Positions 8,314 through 17,185 of a stretch of DNA of 64,000 bases are shown piece after piece (the stretch's first letter is position 1; each line of letters opens with the position of its first letter). The notes under the pieces are model-generated. The model was not told where the DNA came from. It searched no databases and saw only the letters and a program-made list of their open reading frames with translations. Position numbers and translations under genes: made by a program. This stretch comes from Candidatus Poribacteria bacterium. GTDB taxonomy: Bacteria > Poribacteria > WGA-4E > WGA-3G. The stretch is taken from the NCBI GenBank assembly GCA_012270865.1, contig JAAXHL010000016.1, positions 52,514-116,513 on the forward strand. The letters are read 5' to 3'.

Positions 8314-10254
8314 ATGAGACACCCTTCAAAAAGTCCCGTCACCCTACGCGCAACACTGATCGGCATCCTCCTCATACCCTTCAATAGTTACTGGATTCTG
8401 CACCTCAGTTATATCTGGGACTCCAATCGACCGACAAGTCTGGCACTGCTGTTTAACGTGTTGTTTACGTTACTTGTGCTTATCGGGTTAAGCGTAATCC
8501 TACGCCGTTTACGTCCGGCGTTGGCATTTACGCAGGCAGAACTGCTAACAATTTACGCGATGCTGTGCCAAGCGTCCGTTTTTGCTGGTCGCGATATGCT
8601 ACAGGTCTTAGTACCGTTGATGGGGAACGGCTTTTGGTACGCAACGACTGAAAACGAATGGGCACAACTCTTTCATCAGCATCTTCCGGAGTGGCTTGTC
8701 GTCGGAGAGCAAGAGGTCCTGCGCGGTTTTTATGAAGGTGAAAGCACCTTCTACCTACAAGCACATATAAGCGCATGGCTCCTACCGACACTCATTTGGG
8801 TCGGTTTCTGTCTTGTCATCGGCGTGACGATGCTCTGCCTCAATGTGCTTTTACGCAAACAGTGGCAGGAACACGAACGACTCACCTACCCGATAGCGCA
8901 ACTCCCGTATGAAATCACACGGGCGGCATCAAACGTCCGGAACCTAAGAACGGCACCGCATCTATTTTTCAATAGACGAATGATGACTGTCGGTTTAAGC
9001 ATCTCTGCTGTCCTGAACCTGCTCTATAGTTTACATCAAATTGACCCTGTTTTTCCAACAATTCCGCTCTATCACGGTTTTCGACTCGCTGAAAAACCGT
9101 GGAGCGCGATGAATAACCCGGGTTTCCGTATCAGTTTCTTCCCGTTTGCGATCGGTGTCGGTTTCTTGATCCCACTTGATTTAGGGTTCTCCTGCTGGTT
9201 TTTCCATCTATTTTGGCATTTTGAAAGGATTATCGGTGAGAGTTTCGGCTGGCGTGGCGCGATCGGGTTTCCGAAGGAGATGGCACAAATCCGCGGCGTA
9301 TGGTTGGCTCTATTCCTCTGGACGTTGTGGATGGGACGTGCGCATGTCAAAGTCGTGTTACGGACGGTTTTCAGTCGGCAGCCACCAACTCTCAGCGACG
9401 AGGGTGAGGCGTTACGCTATAGAACGGCATCAATCGGTGCACTCGTCGGGTTCATCTTGATTCTGGGGTTCTGCCTCAAGGCAGGGATGTCACTCTGGTT
9501 CGCACTTCTGTTTTTCGTCCTCTATTTCGCCATGTCGGTGACGATCACCCGTATCCGTGCCGAACTCGGACCCCCTGCACACGACCTTTACAACGCTGGG
9601 CCTGATCTTCTCCTAACAGACGCACTCGGTACACGGCGGATTGGGAATCGGAATCTTTCGGTGATGTCCCTCTTCTTCTGGCTGAACTATCTCTCTTACC
9701 GCGCACACCCGATGCCACACCAATTAGAGGGGTTGAAACTTGCGCATCAGACCCGTTTTAATCCGACGCATCTTCTCTGGGTATTAGCGATTGCTATCTT
9801 CGTAGGCGCGCTCTCTGCAGCGTGGGGACACCTGCATCTCTCCTATGAAGTCGGTTTAGAGCAAGCGCGTTCCTGGTACGCCCGCGCCGCTTTCAATAGA
9901 CTCGCCGGATGGCTCTACAATCCGAGCGAAACGAGTGTCGCCGGGATGCTATACACCGCTGGTGGATTCGTTTTTGCTACCGGTCTTCTCCTATTACGAT
10001 GGCGATTCATTCAGTGGCCCCTACATCCTGTCGGATACGTCGTTTCGAGTTGGTGGACCTTTACTGGACTCTGGTTTCCACTCTTAATCAGTTGGACAAT
10101 CAAACGAATTCTGCTCTCAACCGGCGGTGTCCGCCTATACCGACGTTCAATCCCCTTTTTTATCGGCTTGGTTATCGGTGATGTGATTGTTGCATCCGTC
10201 ATCAGCATTTTCGGACTCATCTTTGATTTTCGGGTTGTCTATCTAAGTTGGTAA
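8314..10254 (+). CDS. DUF6785/DUF6784-like polytopic membrane protein (OPT-like)
   Basis: A 646-residue protein with about 14 hydrophobic segments. The cytosolic loop QEHERLTYPIAQLPYEI near residues 188-204 and the later RNLSVMSLFFWLNY near 449-462 followed by HPMPHQLEGLKLA near 468-480 are the hallmark stretches of the DUF6785/DUF6784 family found in Planctomycetes, Poribacteria and relatives. These resemble oligopeptide transporters in topology, but no substrate is known. A second, divergent member of the same broad fold is at 43393-45381. No strong ribosome site precedes the ATG; a slightly downstream start cannot be excluded. Confidence 0.8.
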   Translation: MRHPSKSPVTLRATLIGILLIPFNSYWILHLSYIWDSNRPTSLALLFNVLFTLLVLIGLSVILRRLRPALAFTQAELLTIYAMLCQASVFAGRDMLQVLVPLMGNGFWYATTENEWAQLFHQHLPEWLVVGEQEVLRGFYEGESTFYLQAHISAWLLPTLIWVGFCLVIGVTMLCLNVLLRKQWQEHERLTYPIAQLPYEITRAASNVRNLRTAPHLFFNRRMMTVGLSISAVLNLLYSLHQIDPVFPTIPLYHGFRLAEKPWSAMNNPGFRISFFPFAIGVGFLIPLDLGFSCWFFHLFWHFERIIGESFGWRGAIGFPKEMAQIRGVWLALFLWTLWMGRAHVKVVLRTVFSRQPPTLSDEGEALRYRTASIGALVGFILILGFCLKAGMSLWFALLFFVLYFAMSVTITRIRAELGPPAHDLYNAGPDLLLTDALGTRRIGNRNLSVMSLFFWLNYLSYRAHPMPHQLEGLKLAHQTRFNPTHLLWVLAIAIFVGALSAAWGHLHLSYEVGLEQARSWYARAAFNRLAGWLYNPSETSVAGMLYTAGGFVFATGLLLLRWRFIQWPLHPVGYVVSSWWTFTGLWFPLLISWTIKRILLSTGGVRLYRRSIPFFIGLVIGDVIVASVISIFGLIFDFRVVYLSW

Positions 10255-10284
10255 CGTCTTGCACCGATCGCGTGAAAAAATCGC

Positions 10285-10314
10285 TTGACATTCAAGATAT
10301 ATTGATGCTAAATT
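10285..10314 (+). promoter_or_regulatory. candidate sigma70 promoter for 10382-10630
   Basis: TTGACA (10285-10290) and TAAATT (10309-10314) are separated by 18 nt, placing the transcript start about 60 nt before the start codon at 10382. Confidence 0.55.
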
Positions 10315-10381
10315 TTCTATTGAGCCGATGTATCGATTTCTAACACGTACCAAAAGTATATCATTTATAGGAGCATACGCT

Positions 10382-10630
10382 ATGAAACGTCACCATATTG
10401 CAGGTATTTTTGCGGGGATATGTGCGATAGGTTTAACTGTCTACAATGCCCTTGCAGGAGATATCGTTGCGGCACTTCTATACTTCACTGCGTTATCTGC
10501 TATAGCCCTTTCAAGTCTTTTTAAGGACAAATTTTCACCAAGATGGTCCCAATGGACATTGCCGTTTTGGATGTGTGTTGTTTTAATTTGTATTTTCTTG
10601 TTTGAGTTCGTTTTTGCCTTTCTTGTTTGA
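10382..10630 (+). CDS. small membrane protein, unrecognised
   Basis: An 82-residue protein with an N-terminal hydrophobic segment (residues 5-30), a second one (about 32-43) and a third near the C-terminus, with a short basic loop between them (FKDKFSPRWSQW). The ATG at 10382 is chosen over an upstream in-frame ATG at 10328 because AGGAG lies 8 nt before it and the promoter at 10285-10314 fits. It is followed by pyrD but no functional link is apparent. Confidence 0.65.
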   Translation: MKRHHIAGIFAGICAIGLTVYNALAGDIVAALLYFTALSAIALSSLFKDKFSPRWSQWTLPFWMCVVLICIFLFEFVFAFLV

Positions 10631-10683
10631 AGTAATTGTTAACCATCTGCCGTAGAGCGGCAAAATCATCGTCATTAGATAAA

Positions 10684-11613
10684 ATGGACACAAAAGACTT
10701 GTCCCTCAGTGTGAATATCGGCGGGATCCAGATGCGAAACCCCGTTATGACGGCATCCGGTACCTTCGGTTACGGCTCCGAATACGTCGATTTCGTGGAT
10801 CTGAACCGCCTCGGCGCGGTGGTCGTTAAAGGTGTTACGAGCGTGCCGTGGCCCGGCAATCCGATGCAACGCATCATGGAAACACCGTCCGGTATGCTCA
10901 ACGCAATCGGACTCCAGAACGTCGGCGTAGACGGTTTCATCTCGGAAAAACTTCCGTACCTACGCGATTTTGATGTGCCTGTAATCGTTAACGTCTGCGG
11001 TAAAACGGTGGAGGAATACTTAATAGTCGTTGAGAAACTAAATACTGCGGAAGGTGTTGCTGGCGTAGAACTCAACATCTCTTGTCCGAACTTGGATTGC
11101 GGTGGTATGAGTTTCGGTGTTGACGCGATGTTAGCGCATCAACTTGTCAAGGAAGTCCGTGCCAAAACACATCTGCCGCTCTTGGTGAAACTCTCACCGA
11201 ATGTCACAGATATTACGGTAATCGCACGCGCCGTTGAGGATTCGGGCGCAGATGGACTTTCTGCTATCAACACGCTTCTCGGTATGGCAATTGACGCAGA
11301 AACACGGCGGCCGGAACTCGCAAACGTCACAGGTGGACTCTCCGGTCCCGCAATAAAGCCTGTAGCACTGCGATTGGTCTGGGAGGTCTACAAGAGCGTC
11401 TCTATCCCGATTGTCGGGATGGGCGGCATTATGACAGCAACGGATGCCGTGGAATTTTTTATCGCAGGTGCATCCGCTATAGCTGTCGGGACAGCGAACT
11501 TCGTCAATCCACAAGCATCAATGGAAGTCGTTAAAGGTATTCACGCTTATCTCAGAGATACAGATATGAAGTCAGTCAAAGAGTTGGTTGGGAGCCTGAA
11601 GGTTGATTCGTAA
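10684..11613 (+). CDS. pyrD: dihydroorotate dehydrogenase, class 1B type catalytic subunit
   Basis: A 309-residue flavoprotein catalysing oxidation of dihydroorotate to orotate in pyrimidine synthesis. The start of the barrel has NPVMTASGTFGYG near residues 16-28; NISCPN near residue 129 contains the catalytic cysteine of class 1 enzymes; GGLSGPAIKP near 198-207 and VGMGGI near 228-233 are the FMN phosphate-binding stretches. Length fits PyrD of the B type, which normally works with an iron-sulfur PyrK subunit; no pyrK is in this window. The start at 10684 (MDTKDLSL) is preferred over 10636 because the 16 extra residues are unlike the family. pyrB follows 0.4 kb downstream. Confidence 0.95.
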   Translation: MDTKDLSLSVNIGGIQMRNPVMTASGTFGYGSEYVDFVDLNRLGAVVVKGVTSVPWPGNPMQRIMETPSGMLNAIGLQNVGVDGFISEKLPYLRDFDVPVIVNVCGKTVEEYLIVVEKLNTAEGVAGVELNISCPNLDCGGMSFGVDAMLAHQLVKEVRAKTHLPLLVKLSPNVTDITVIARAVEDSGADGLSAINTLLGMAIDAETRRPELANVTGGLSGPAIKPVALRLVWEVYKSVSIPIVGMGGIMTATDAVEFFIAGASAIAVGTANFVNPQASMEVVKGIHAYLRDTDMKSVKELVGSLKVDS

Positions 11614-11627
11614 TTACTGCGGAAAGA

Positions 11628-11656
11628 TTGTATTTCCTGAAAATTTCGTGTATAAT
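11628..11656 (+). promoter_or_regulatory. strong sigma70 promoter reading into 11663-12010 and pyrB
   Basis: TTGTAT (11628-11633) and a perfect TATAAT (11651-11656) with a 17 nt spacer. The promoter is just after the pyrD stop. The ATG at 11663 begins 7 nt after the -10 box, so the expected transcript starts at or within one or two bases of the start codon, giving a leaderless message. Confidence 0.7.
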
Positions 11657-11662
11657 AACACT

Positions 11663-12010
11663 ATGGCACAGCACTATGACAATCCAGCGAAATACATTAT
11701 GCTGGAACACTCACAAGAATTCGCAGAATTTATGGTCGGACAATCAGTTTTGGAAATGCAGACACCGGGGTTACTGCCTTTCACGCCGCTCATGAAACCA
11801 CCAGAAGGCGTAGATCCAAATCGTTGGTTGGAAAAATGTGTTGATGTAACAGTCTCGGCACGGACAGATCAGCATACCCGGGATACCTTACTGGCAGCAC
11901 TGGGTATTTTTGGCGGCTTGGTTTACGAACCACAAATGGAGGAATGGCAATTAACTCGGAGGACACCCTTACAACACGTGTCTAAGGGAGGAAAATGCGG
12001 CATCTGGTAA
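11663..12010 (+). CDS. 115-residue protein of unknown function, leaderless
   Basis: I do not recognise this small soluble protein. It overlaps the start of pyrB by 16 nt and sits directly on a consensus promoter. It lacks a signal peptide and membrane segments; the middle contains a proline-rich stretch (LLPFTPLMKPPEG) and a predicted helix (TRDTLLAALGIFGGL). An earlier in-frame ATG at 11603 would lie upstream of the -10 box, so 11663 is the start for this transcript. Its position between pyrD and pyrB suggests a link to pyrimidine synthesis or its control, but that is inference. Confidence 0.6.
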   Translation: MAQHYDNPAKYIMLEHSQEFAEFMVGQSVLEMQTPGLLPFTPLMKPPEGVDPNRWLEKCVDVTVSARTDQHTRDTLLAALGIFGGLVYEPQMEEWQLTRRTPLQHVSKGGKCGIW

Positions 12011-13074
12011 CACTCGACGATTTGTCTAATTTTGAAATTGAGCAAATATTTCGGCTCGCTGCAGGCATGCAGTCGCGACAGGAGACGTGGGCAGGGATTT
12101 GTCGTGGTAAATTGCTGGCGACCCTTTTCTATGAACCGAGCACACGTACGCGGCTCTCCTTTGAGAGTGCTATGGAACGGCTCAACGGTAGAACTCTTGG
12201 CTTTTCGGATCCCCGTGCGACTTCCACGACGAAAGGTGAAACCCTCGCGGACACGGCACGGATGGTGACGAATTACGCCGACCTTATTGTTGTTCGGCAC
12301 AACTGGGCAGGTTCGGCGCGTGTCATCGCACATCATGCGCACGTCCCTGTTATCAACGGTGGGGATGGCAGCCACACGCACCCGACACAAGCACTCGCGG
12401 ATCTCTATACGATTATACGCCGGAAATCAGAAATACAAGGGTTAAACGTCGGGGTCTGCGGGGATCTACAATTCGGACGTGCTGCTCACTCCTTTGCGCT
12501 TGCAGTTGCAAGGTTCGGTGGAAACCTAATTCACATCGCACCGAAACCGCTACAGATGCCACCGTGGGTACTCGCGCAACTTGAACACTGCTACCAGCAA
12601 ATACCGCTTGAAGTAGAAAGTGTTACAGAGGTAATCGACGAGTTAGATGTTATCTACGTCAACCGACTTCAAGAGGAGCGACTGCCGCCGAATATGGATG
12701 CGGAGACTGTTCGTGGGAGTTATCTATTGAATGCAGCGGTCATGAAGCACGCCAAACCGGATGCGATGATTATGCACCCGCTCCCGCGCGTCAACGAACT
12801 CGCTTATGAGCTGGACGACGACCCGCGTGCCGCTTATTTTGAGCAGTCTGCAAACGCGGTCCCAGTTCGGATGGCACTCATTGCCAGCCTTATGGGGTTA
12901 GAGCAACTTATTTTGACGCAACCCCCAAAACGAGAAATTGCGACCACCGAAAAACTGTGTGAAAACACCAACTGCGTCACCAACCACGAGACCTATCTAA
13001 CGACTGAACGTGAAACGTTCGGTGGGACTGTTCGGTTAGATGCCTGTGCCTACTGTGGAAACCTTCAGTCTTGA
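11995..13074 (+). CDS. pyrB: aspartate carbamoyltransferase catalytic chain with PyrI-like zinc tail
   Basis: A 359-residue enzyme forming carbamoyl aspartate from aspartate and carbamoyl phosphate. The carbamoyl-phosphate loop FYEPSTRTRLSFE is at residues 45-57, TSTTKGE near 76-82 contains the loop lysine, and MHPLPRVNEL near 260-269 is the aspartate-binding stretch. Residues about 321-357 add an unusual extension with CENTNC, a 23-residue spacer, and CAYC. This Cys-x4-Cys ... Cys-x2-Cys spacing is that of the zinc domain of the regulatory chain PyrI, which contacts the catalytic chain in the holoenzyme. The nucleotide-binding part of PyrI is missing. GGGAGG lies just upstream of the ATG, inside the preceding gene. 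Confidence 0.93.
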   Translation: MRHLVTLDDLSNFEIEQIFRLAAGMQSRQETWAGICRGKLLATLFYEPSTRTRLSFESAMERLNGRTLGFSDPRATSTTKGETLADTARMVTNYADLIVVRHNWAGSARVIAHHAHVPVINGGDGSHTHPTQALADLYTIIRRKSEIQGLNVGVCGDLQFGRAAHSFALAVARFGGNLIHIAPKPLQMPPWVLAQLEHCYQQIPLEVESVTEVIDELDVIYVNRLQEERLPPNMDAETVRGSYLLNAAVMKHAKPDAMIMHPLPRVNELAYELDDDPRAAYFEQSANAVPVRMALIASLMGLEQLILTQPPKREIATTEKLCENTNCVTNHETYLTTERETFGGTVRLDACAYCGNLQS

Positions 13075-13084
13075 GATAAGGCAT

Positions 13085-14479
13085 TCACTTGCCTTTGGTG
13101 GTTTCATCAGTTCGCGGTAACTCCTTTTCAAGGATAGCCATCTTCGTTTTATGCCAGAATAGGGCACCAGGACCCACAGCGTGCCATTGCCCATTTACAA
13201 AGGTCATAACGGCATTATCCTTTTCTTCCGATGAGAGGGTACTGCGAGGAAAACTGTGTTTGGGTCCCCAATTTGAATAAGTGACCGGTTCGCCGTTTTG
13301 CCATACCCATTCCCCTTCTTTTTTCGCATCGCTAAGTCCGATCCAGTAGAGGTGGTTCCTGAAGAGTCCCGATAGCCATTTCTGTTCTGCTTCGTCATTA
13401 ATGGTGACAAGATACGCGCCTTCGTCGGTCGCTCGGTCTTTCGCATCTTTTAGGCTTCTACACCGAATTTTTTTATATGCGTGCCCGTTTGCCGGATTTA
13501 CTGCCCATGCTTCTTTCTCCCATGGGGGGCGTCGCGTCTGTCTATTTGTTGGGATAGGACTCGTTGTCACACGCGGTTTCACTTGCGTTTGTTCAACCAC
13601 AACACCGGTTGGCGCAGGAACCGGTTTATCAGGCGATGTCGGCGTTGCGGTGCCCGTTGACTCCGTACTTTTCGGTTTATCAGGTGATGTCGGGGTCCCC
13701 GTCAATTTTCGGAGTAGACCGGGCAGTGAATCCTTAGACCGTTTCGGTTGTGTTGGTGCTGCGGCAGGTGGAGCATTACCATCAAGCGTCAGAACCAAGT
13801 CATCATAGCGATCCCCAGCCGCAATCTCGAACTGTTCGGATTCCGCTGACATTCCCTTATACTTCACCGTAACTTTGTAAAATGTTTCTTCATCCTCATA
13901 ATCAAGGTAATGCACAAGATAGCCTTCGGCATCTGTGGTCGCGCCCCCACTCCGCGTGCCGTTGCCCGTGATGATCCTATGAATAGAGGTGTTAGTTAGG
14001 GGGGTTCCATCTTTAAAAACGACGCGTGCGCGAATCCGCATCCGTGGTCGCACGGTAACCTCTACATTTTTAAAATGGCTGCCCGGTTTGACAGCAAAGT
14101 TGATGCCACCGAAAGGGGGTCGTCTGGTCTGATAGATAGTTATCCCGCCGATTTTGATTGAGAGGAGTTCATGATCGGGTTCAAGGTTAAATGGAAGCGT
14201 TCCATCTTCACCGGACTGCTGCGGTGGAATCATAATTTGCAACGGTCCGGCAGGAACATTATTGAAAGAGAAGGCTCCATTTTCATTGGTCTTTGATATT
14301 TTGAAAGCTGGTGCCAGATTGATGGTAAACTCAGGAATCGGTTTTTCCGTTGTATCAACGACGATGCCGGAAAGCGTCGCTGTCTCTGCTTGTGCGATAC
14401 AAAGGGCCGAGATAACAAGGGAGAGTGATGCCACAATTCCGATAAGGCATATAATGTGCCTGAAATTCAAACGATCCAT
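13085..14479 (-). CDS. secreted carboxypeptidase-regulatory-like plus C-type-lectin-like protein (array gene 5, last)
   Basis: 464 residues. A signal peptide (1 to about 31, ending AQA) is followed by a carboxypeptidase-regulatory-like beta domain (SGIVVDTTEKPIPE near residue 37), a second beta domain with an RMRIRARVVFKDGTPL strand near residues 146-161, a proline/threonine-rich linker near 240-325 with two SPDKP motifs, and a C-terminal C-type-lectin-like domain from about 327 (GHAYKKIRC, then GAYLVTINDEAEQKWL, YWIGLSDAKKEGEWVWQNGEPVTYSNW split over about 60 residues). The usual CTLD disulfide cysteines and WND calcium motif are absent, so sugar binding is not assured. It is the promoter-distal member of five tandem paralogues. 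Good ribosome site CAGGAG. Confidence 0.85.
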   Translation of the reverse strand: MDRLNFRHIICLIGIVASLSLVISALCIAQAETATLSGIVVDTTEKPIPEFTINLAPAFKISKTNENGAFSFNNVPAGPLQIMIPPQQSGEDGTLPFNLEPDHELLSIKIGGITIYQTRRPPFGGINFAVKPGSHFKNVEVTVRPRMRIRARVVFKDGTPLTNTSIHRIITGNGTRSGGATTDAEGYLVHYLDYEDEETFYKVTVKYKGMSAESEQFEIAAGDRYDDLVLTLDGNAPPAAAPTQPKRSKDSLPGLLRKLTGTPTSPDKPKSTESTGTATPTSPDKPVPAPTGVVVEQTQVKPRVTTSPIPTNRQTRRPPWEKEAWAVNPANGHAYKKIRCRSLKDAKDRATDEGAYLVTINDEAEQKWLSGLFRNHLYWIGLSDAKKEGEWVWQNGEPVTYSNWGPKHSFPRSTLSSEEKDNAVMTFVNGQWHAVGPGALFWHKTKMAILEKELPRTDETTKGK

Positions 14480-14557
14480 CGTAAATTCTCCTGAAAATAG
14501 ATAAGTATAGGTTGGGTCGAATTAGCGTCATCTGGATGCTGTGTTATTTTTTGTTGC

Positions 14558-15784
14558 CTAATTGTCCTCAGCGGGTTTCTCAACGGGTGGGTCTGCTTTC
14601 TCAATAACTGCCCTCTTGGTAAAACTTGCGCGTCCCCCTTCAGGAGCAGACGGTTCCCATTTGGGGCTGCCAAATCCGGACATGATGACGTAATCTTTCA
14701 TCTCGGTGTTGCCAGTATCTTGATCATGTTCTCTCCAATTGGTATAGGTAACAGGTTCACCACTGTGCCAAGCCCACTTCCCTTCCTCAGCGGTATCACT
14801 GAGTCCAATCCAAAAGGTCTCTCGCTCAAAAACGCCTTGCAGCCATTCATCCTCTGCTTGGTCGTTAATGGAAACCAGATACGCATTCTCTGCAGTGGCT
14901 TGGTCCATAGCATCCGCTATATTGTTGCAATAAATCCTTTTGTAAGCGTGCCCGTTTGCTGGATTCACTATCCATACAGATGGCGGATTAAGAAATACCT
15001 CTAAATCAGACGAATCCCCCGGTGGCGGACGTTCAGCCAGTGGTCCCGGGTTACCGTTGAGGGTCAAAAGGAGGTGAACCTGCGGCTGCCCTTCATGAAA
15101 AATAAACGGCGGTGCTTTTGCGAAAAGTCCCTGATGTTCAACACCGAGTGTATAGAATTGAATTTCATTATCCACGCTAAGGTTTTCCACAAAATACCCA
15201 TCAGCGTCGGTTTGCCTTCCACCGCTTGAACTCCCGCCGCCACTCGCGTCCATATCTGTCCGTAGCATACGAACATGGATTTGGGCATTCGCGACCGGTG
15301 TGCTGTCGGCAAAAACGACGCGCGCTCGGATCTGCGGACGGATATCTGTCTTCACCGTAATAACAACGTTTTCGATTTCGGTGCCTTCTTCTAAGGAAAA
15401 CTGCATACTGCCGAAATGCGGATTTGCATTCAGATAAAGCGTGAGTTCCCCAAATTCAATAGACAAAATTTGGATTTCTGTCTGTTCACCTTCTACGACA
15501 AATCTAACCGATTCCATCGGCGTAATCGGCCAGATGGAAAAATGACCCTCTGCATCGGTCTGTCTCTCCCAGAGTGGCACGACACCTTCTTCTCGTCTGT
15601 TTCCCATAACTTTATAGGGTTGAATCGCTATTGAAATGCCAACAACCGGTTCACCGCTTTCACCAACAACACGTCCAGAGACAGTCACACCTTCCTGTGC
15701 AAAGGTCGACGATAACGCTAAAGAGTAGAGCATCACAATACCGATAATAATCCCAAGGTTTTGTCTGAAATTTTGAAAAATCAT
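14558..15784 (-). CDS. secreted carboxypeptidase-regulatory-like plus C-type-lectin-like protein (array gene 4)
   Basis: 408 residues with a signal peptide (1-29, ending FAQ), a regulatory-like beta domain starting VSGRVVGESGEPVVG near residue 35, a second beta module around 150-245 with RPQIRARVVFADSTPV, a short acidic linker, and a lectin-like domain from about 270 (NPANGHAYKRIYC, AYLVSINDQAEDEWL, FWIGLSDTAEEGKWAW). Of the five it has the shortest linker. AAAGGAG precedes the ATG. The gap to the next gene downstream is 78 nt. Function unknown; a cell-surface or secreted adhesion role is inferred from domain content. Confidence 0.85.
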   Translation of the reverse strand: MIFQNFRQNLGIIIGIVMLYSLALSSTFAQEGVTVSGRVVGESGEPVVGISIAIQPYKVMGNRREEGVVPLWERQTDAEGHFSIWPITPMESVRFVVEGEQTEIQILSIEFGELTLYLNANPHFGSMQFSLEEGTEIENVVITVKTDIRPQIRARVVFADSTPVANAQIHVRMLRTDMDASGGGSSSGGRQTDADGYFVENLSVDNEIQFYTLGVEHQGLFAKAPPFIFHEGQPQVHLLLTLNGNPGPLAERPPPGDSSDLEVFLNPPSVWIVNPANGHAYKRIYCNNIADAMDQATAENAYLVSINDQAEDEWLQGVFERETFWIGLSDTAEEGKWAWHSGEPVTYTNWREHDQDTGNTEMKDYVIMSGFGSPKWEPSAPEGGRASFTKRAVIEKADPPVEKPAEDN

Positions 15785-15811
15785 GTGGATTCTCCTTTGG
15801 CTATCATTTTC

Positions 15812-17128
15812 TTATTCAAATGTGTCCGCGATGAAATTTTCTTTTTCCAGAATCGCTTTGTCAATGTAGCGCGAAACAAGACTCGCCTGAGCCACCAACT
15901 TCCACTTTCCTGTCGTTCCGACAAAGACGGTGTAATACTGAATCCCATCGGAATGTTCAGTGGAGGTATCGCTTCCAACAACCTTTTGCGGTGAATCCCA
16001 GTTGGTATAGGTGACAGGTTCACCGTTATCCCAATGTAGTGCGTCCTGTTTTGCTTCGTCAGCCAGCCCTATCCAAAAGCTTTCTCGCTTAAAGGTTTCG
16101 AGAGGCCGTTGTTGCAATTCTTCGTCACGCCAAAAGGTATTTCCACCAAAAACCGCCAAAAGCCATTCCTGTTCCGCTTGATTGTTGATAGCGACAAGGT
16201 GGGCACCTTGCGCGGCTGCTTTTGCTTCTGCTTCCTCGCGGGTCTTGCAATGAACCACTTTGTATGCACGTCGATTGTCTGGATTGATTGCCCACATCCC
16301 TTCACGCTCGCGTTTCCGCGCAGCCTCAGCACTTTGTGGATCGTAGGCGCGAGGCGGTATCGCGACCTTCGGTTTGACAGAAGGCTTGGGCGCGGCTAAC
16401 ATTGCCGGTTTAAATATCGGCTTGACCACCGATTCTGAAGGAGACGGCTTATCGGGATCATCGCGAAGTGTTAACACAAGTCCATCGAGCCGCTGTCCAT
16501 CTTCAAGTAAAATCTTCTCCGATTCTGCAAACTGCCCCTGATATGCTACCGTGATAGTGTAAAAAGCAGATTCCTTTAGGTATTCAACAAAGTGACCGTC
16601 AGAATCAAGGTTCCTTGGACCACTTTTGCTGCTTCTCTGTCTCCCGTTTGCACTACGTTGGTTTATCCGAAACTGAACTTGGGCATCGCGAAGTGGGGTT
16701 CCATCAGCGGAAAGAACGCTCCCACGAATACGCATCCGATGCCGGACGGTTATCTCTACATCTCTAACATCTGCCCCCGGTTGGATCGCAATGCGGAACC
16801 CACTATTATACCAATGCCGATAGCGTTCAGGATAGAAGGTTACACCCTCAGTTTGAATGGTGCGTACCTCATACTCTGCCGCACGTCCAGGTAACAACAT
16901 CAATGTATTAACCGAAGATGAACCAATGTTAGTTATTGAGAACGCGCCCGTTTCATCTGTTTCGGAGAGTTCTGGTAGAAAGGCTATACCGATACGAGAA
17001 ACAGGCTTTCCGTTCTCATCAACGATTCTGCCTGAAAAGCTTGCCGCCACACTTGGAAGAGACGCGGCAAGCAAAGTTCCAACACATCCAACAAAAATTA
17101 AAATCGGAACGAAACCGGAACGATTCAT
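15812..17128 (-). CDS. secreted carboxypeptidase-regulatory-like plus C-type-lectin-like protein (array gene 3)
   Basis: 438 residues. Signal peptide 1-29 (ending VAA), beta domain with SGRIVDENGKPVSR near 32-45, second beta domain with RMRIRGSVLSADGTPL near 131-146, a lysine/arginine-rich linker (EAARKREREGMW near 268-279), and a lectin-like domain beginning NPDNRRAYKVVHC. Between the helical and WIGL parts of that domain is an extra stretch of about 20 residues bounded by NTFW and ESFW, absent from the other four paralogues, which looks like a local duplication. It is closest in sequence to array gene 1 (18735-20078): the KREREGMW linker and NPDNR variant are shared only by these two. Ribosome site AAAGGAGG. 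Confidence 0.85.
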   Translation of the reverse strand: MNRSGFVPILIFVGCVGTLLAASLPSVAASFSGRIVDENGKPVSRIGIAFLPELSETDETGAFSITNIGSSSVNTLMLLPGRAAEYEVRTIQTEGVTFYPERYRHWYNSGFRIAIQPGADVRDVEITVRHRMRIRGSVLSADGTPLRDAQVQFRINQRSANGRQRSSKSGPRNLDSDGHFVEYLKESAFYTITVAYQGQFAESEKILLEDGQRLDGLVLTLRDDPDKPSPSESVVKPIFKPAMLAAPKPSVKPKVAIPPRAYDPQSAEAARKREREGMWAINPDNRRAYKVVHCKTREEAEAKAAAQGAHLVAINNQAEQEWLLAVFGGNTFWRDEELQQRPLETFKRESFWIGLADEAKQDALHWDNGEPVTYTNWDSPQKVVGSDTSTEHSDGIQYYTVFVGTTGKWKLVAQASLVSRYIDKAILEKENFIADTFE

Positions 17129-17185
17129 TGGAATACCTCCTTTTGTGTGGTGTGTCTGAAATGTTTAGGCAGATATAAAGCGCAG

